Assembly (NCBI GenBank): GCA_025331125.1
Contig: JAOALB010000293.1
Span: 1-25,189 of the forward strand
Length of the DNA: 25,189 nucleotides
Reading direction: 5' to 3'
Origin: Mycogone perniciosa
Taxonomy: Eukaryota > Ascomycota > Sordariomycetes > Hypocreales > Hypocreaceae
The translations under genes and the position numbers were made by a program. Below, one piece after another: positions 22,900-25,189 of the stretch. Each line of letters begins with the position of its first letter. Within the stretch, counting starts at the first letter, position 1. The notes beneath the pieces were generated by a model. It was not told where the DNA came from. It did not search any database and saw nothing but the letters and a program-made list of their open reading frames with translations.

Positions 22900-23139
22900 T
22901 ATAATATAAATATAGCTAATGCTATAACTAGGAAATAGCTGGGAGATAAAGGAGTAATAACTATATAGATATTTCTTTAAATTTTCCTAGGAAATCTCTA
23001 GGAAATAGATTTCCTAGACATTTCCCTAGTAACTCCTTTAAGGGACTATATAAAAGGAAAGGGAAAGAAAGGGAATAAGGGTACTCTATATTTATTTTTA
23101 CTTTTTTATTCTATTGCATATTATTACTAGTATTTTACC
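22900..23139 (+). repeat. Outer element 3' LTR
   Basis: Partner of 7927-8160. It contains a 12-base palindrome TTTCCTAGGAAA (22983-22994) and a 20-base inverted repeat CTAGGAAAT-AG-ATTTCCTAG (22998-23017), then a TATA-like CTATATAAAAG and a purine run. The right end is approximate. Confidence 0.75.
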
Positions 23140-23999
23140 TATATATTAATAGGCAAATAAAATAAATATATTAAATATTAAAATATTACTTTTACTATTT
23201 TATTTATAATATATAAATAAATTAAACTTGACTGCTATAAATAGCGTAATATATATATAATACGAGCTTTAATTTAATATTTAGAGTATCTGCCTACAAA
23301 GCTTTATATAACTATAAGTTTAACTTTTATATAAATATAAAAGACTATAAAGAAAAGGAAATACTAAAAGTCTAAAACTATTTAAATAAATTAAATAAAT
23401 TAAAAATATATTCAAAAGTCTAATAGTAAATTACTATTTAATAATAAATGTTATATTATGATAAACAGTATTAACTATTAATATTAAAGATTAATAATTT
23501 AATAGGCTTATTTATAAAAAACCTTTAAGTAAAATATAAAACAAAGGAAATTAATATTTAAATTTATTAAGCCTTTTTAACTATTAAAGGCAATTAAAAA
23601 ATAAATATATTACTTTATATTACTAAAACAATATTTATAATTATATAGTATATTTTATATTAGCCTTTTAAAACTTTAAGTAAAACAATAAAAATATATA
23701 AGTAATTCCGCTTTAATACTAAACTTTAAAGAGTTATAGAAAAGGTAAAAGCTAAAAAAGATTAAAATACTGTAAGACTTTAAAGTAAAATATATTGATT
23801 TATATAATAAAAAGGATAGCGTATATAATATAACTAATAGGTTATAAAGGATAATATATAAAATATAAAAAGCGCTATTTTAAAGTATTAGAAAATATTT
23901 TAAAAGAAATAGTAATACTTTTGTTAAAATAACAAGGTTATATTAAACCTTATTTATATATAGCTTTTAAAAAGCTGCATACAACACAGTAATAAAGAA
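23140..23999. other. Degenerate A+T-rich sequence right of the outer element
   Basis: Same RIP-like character as the block to the left. No open frame and no recognisable domain. It should contain the flank into which the outer element inserted. Confidence 0.45.
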
Positions 24000-24470
24000 A
24001 CGACTAAGAGTTTAATTGGGCTAATAATGGATAAACAATTGAATTGTAAATGATCTAATAGCTAATAGCTATAGAATATCTAGTGTATATGCGGCCAGTA
24101 TAGAAGTGATTGTATAAATAATAGCTTTATCTTCTATAATAGTCCTCCGACTAAATAATAGGAATGCAGCAGTAGTTCATGGCCTTATTCCTATTTTCCG
24201 CAAAATTCATTTATATGGGAAATCGTCCAAATCGACTCACGGCCATACAAACAGGAAACTATTTTAGTCAGATTTTTCACAATAGCCATTATGCCTATTG
24301 TATTGAGTCTAGGGTAGGCGGGGTAGCTGGTCCTAGCTTAATTGTTATCGTTAAAGATAACAGAAATTTCCTGACTTACACCGAAGTTCCTCCAGAACTC
24401 GGTCCTAGCGTCAGGCCTAATTCCGGGTCTAGCCAGAATAGGAAGGTTACCTAAATACACTGAAATCCTT
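24000..24470. other. Less mutated island, possible solo LTR or transposon fragment
   Basis: G+C rises clearly here and CpA/TpG are common again. The left part has a TATA-like TGTATAAATAATAGC near 24110 followed by a pyrimidine stretch, which resembles an LTR promoter. The right part contains a hairpin GTTATC-GTTAAA-GATAAC at 24344-24361. It was either inserted after RIP or is single-copy and was spared. No second copy occurs in the window. Confidence 0.4.
24179..24454 (+). CDS. Doubtful 91-codon open reading frame
   Basis: It starts at an ATG and is the only open frame of this size between about 3,500 and the right edge. The product has a short hydrophobic start (MALFLFSAKFIYM) and a Ser/Pro/Asn-rich tail. 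I see no known domain and no clean signal-peptide cleavage site. It lies wholly within the less mutated island, so it may be open simply because the DNA is not A+T-saturated. It could be a fragment of an LTR or a short orphan ORF. Confidence 0.2.
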   Translation: MALFLFSAKFIYMGNRPNRLTAIQTGNYFSQIFHNSHYAYCIESRVGGVAGPSLIVIVKDNRNFLTYTEVPPELGPSVRPNSGSSQNRKVT

Positions 24471-25115
24471 ACTTTTTAGCCCTCCTTTTTAACAACTTTA
24501 TTAAAAGGGTAATATTTAAAAGCTTTTTGCTTAACTATAAAAAATATAAAAAGGACTAAGAAAATCTTGAAATTAAAGCAGGAAAAACAATAGTATTTAA
24601 GCTATTTAACTACTTAAGGAAGCAATTAACTGTTAAAGGTAAAGTCAACAGCAGGAAAGCTAGGAAAAGAAATAAAGCTAAAGGGAAAGGGCGGAATCGA
24701 TACCTACTTGCCAAAGGATATACCTATTATTAATGAAAAGGAGACCTAGGAATTAGGCCTCCTTTTAACTATAGAGGTTAACTATAAACTGATTTATAGC
24801 TTATTGCTAGGCAGTAGCAGTAGCCTAGTTAAGTAAAAGGTTAGTAAAATCCTATTAAAAATAAAGATTTTTAAAGACTTATATTAAAAGGAGTATAAAG
24901 TAATAAAAAAAGCTAGTAGTTAATTAACAGTAAGTATCTCTATATTCTTAACTCTTTATAAGCTTATACTTTATTAAAATATATCTTCTTAAAGCCTATA
25001 AAAGTATACTTTTAATAGTATTTTTTATTTATTTAATAAAAAGTTAAATAAAAATTAAATAATTTATTAGTAAATTATGAGTAAATTTCTTTTAATAATT
25101 TCTATAAAGACTTAA

Positions 25116-25116
<1 letters not shown>
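24471..25116. other. Degenerate A+T-rich sequence with a mixed patch
   Basis: Returns to A+T-rich sequence, with a slightly less mutated patch at about 24640-24840. That patch contains the inverted pair GGAGACCTAGGAATTAGGCCTCC (stem GGAG/CTCC type) near 24740. No gene was recognised. Confidence 0.4.

Positions 25117-25189
<73 letters not shown>
25117..25189. repeat. (ATT)n microsatellite running off the right edge
   Basis: About 24 perfect ATT units reach the window end, so the true length is unknown. Confidence 0.97.

Larger units (their letters stand above)
7927..23139 (+). mobile_element. Outer Ty3/gypsy LTR retrotransposon, RIP-inactivated, interrupted by an inner element
   Basis: Similar LTRs lie at about 7927-8160 and 22900-23139 in the same orientation. 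Removing the nested element leaves about 8.5 kb. The plus-strand frame keeps remains of reverse transcriptase (around 18570), RNase H (19279-19480) and the integrase core (around 19985), in the RT-RH-IN order of the Ty3/gypsy class. All domains carry stops. A TATA-like CTATATAAAAG in the right LTR agrees with plus-strand transcription. The exact LTR ends and the target-site duplication could not be fixed because RIP has blurred the TG...CA ends. Because another element lies inside it, this insertion came first. Confidence 0.82.
3570..24000. other. A+T-rich, RIP-mutated block (AT isochore)
   Basis: Composition changes abruptly within about 60 bases near 3,540-3,600 and stays extremely A+T-rich for about 20 kb. 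No open reading frame of useful length occurs on either strand. TpA is very common while CpA and TpG are scarce, and the CpG sites that remain sit in less mutated islands (LTRs of the inner element, 15.48-15.76 kb). In decaying transposon domains, Gly, Asp, Cys, His, Arg and Trp codons are replaced by the products of C-to-T/G-to-A transitions. This is the signature of repeat-induced point mutation, a premeiotic silencing process of ascomycetes. Confidence 0.9.

Noticed and set aside
3570..24000. Mitochondrial DNA or centromere as explanation of the A+T-rich block
   Set aside because: No mitochondrial genes or tRNAs are visible. Identifiable retrotransposon domains with transition-type changes explain the composition. 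A centromeric role cannot be judged from sequence alone.

Overview
This window looks like a piece of a filamentous ascomycete genome (Pezizomycotina). The genes have short introns of 55-63 nt with GTGAGT-like donors and CTAAC/CTGAC-like branch sites. There is also a very sharp switch from ordinary gene-bearing DNA to an extremely A+T-rich block carrying the marks of repeat-induced point mutation (RIP). The motif TACTCCGTA, which I associate with Eurotiales such as Aspergillus and Penicillium, occurs several times in the gene-bearing part. That placement is an inference only.

Positions 1 to about 3,570 have balanced composition. They hold two minus-strand genes. The first is the N-terminal part of a secreted type-B carboxylesterase/lipase with three introns, running off the left edge (1-1157). 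The second is a small secreted cysteine-rich protein with one intron (2986-3235). Each has a TATA-like box about 75-100 bp upstream. The 1.75 kb between them holds no convincing gene, only a weak coding-like fragment near 1817-1960.

From about 3,570 to about 24,000 the DNA is almost entirely A/T, has no long open reading frame on either strand, and is depleted in CpA/TpG. The best-resolved content is a nest of two Ty3/gypsy-type LTR retrotransposons. The outer one (about 7927-23139, plus strand) has LTRs of about 235-240 bp and degenerate RT, RNase H and integrase regions. A second element (9228-15936, minus strand) sits inside it. It has two 172-bp LTRs, a 5-bp ACTTT target-site duplication, a polypurine tract, and recognisable remains of the Gag zinc knuckle, protease, RT, RNase H and integrase. 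In both elements the RT aspartate pair now reads Asn-Asn, and in the inner one all four zinc-knuckle ligands read Tyr. This is what RIP-type C-to-T/G-to-A change predicts. Left of the nest (3570-7926) are microsatellites, a pair of inverted repeats and a pair of direct repeats within unclassifiable relics.

A less mutated island lies at about 24000-24470, containing one short ORF of doubtful meaning. It is followed by more degenerate sequence and a long (ATT)n microsatellite that runs to the right edge. I did not find an intact unknown multi-gene system. The notable content is the nested, RIP-inactivated transposon block next to a candidate secreted cysteine-rich peptide gene.
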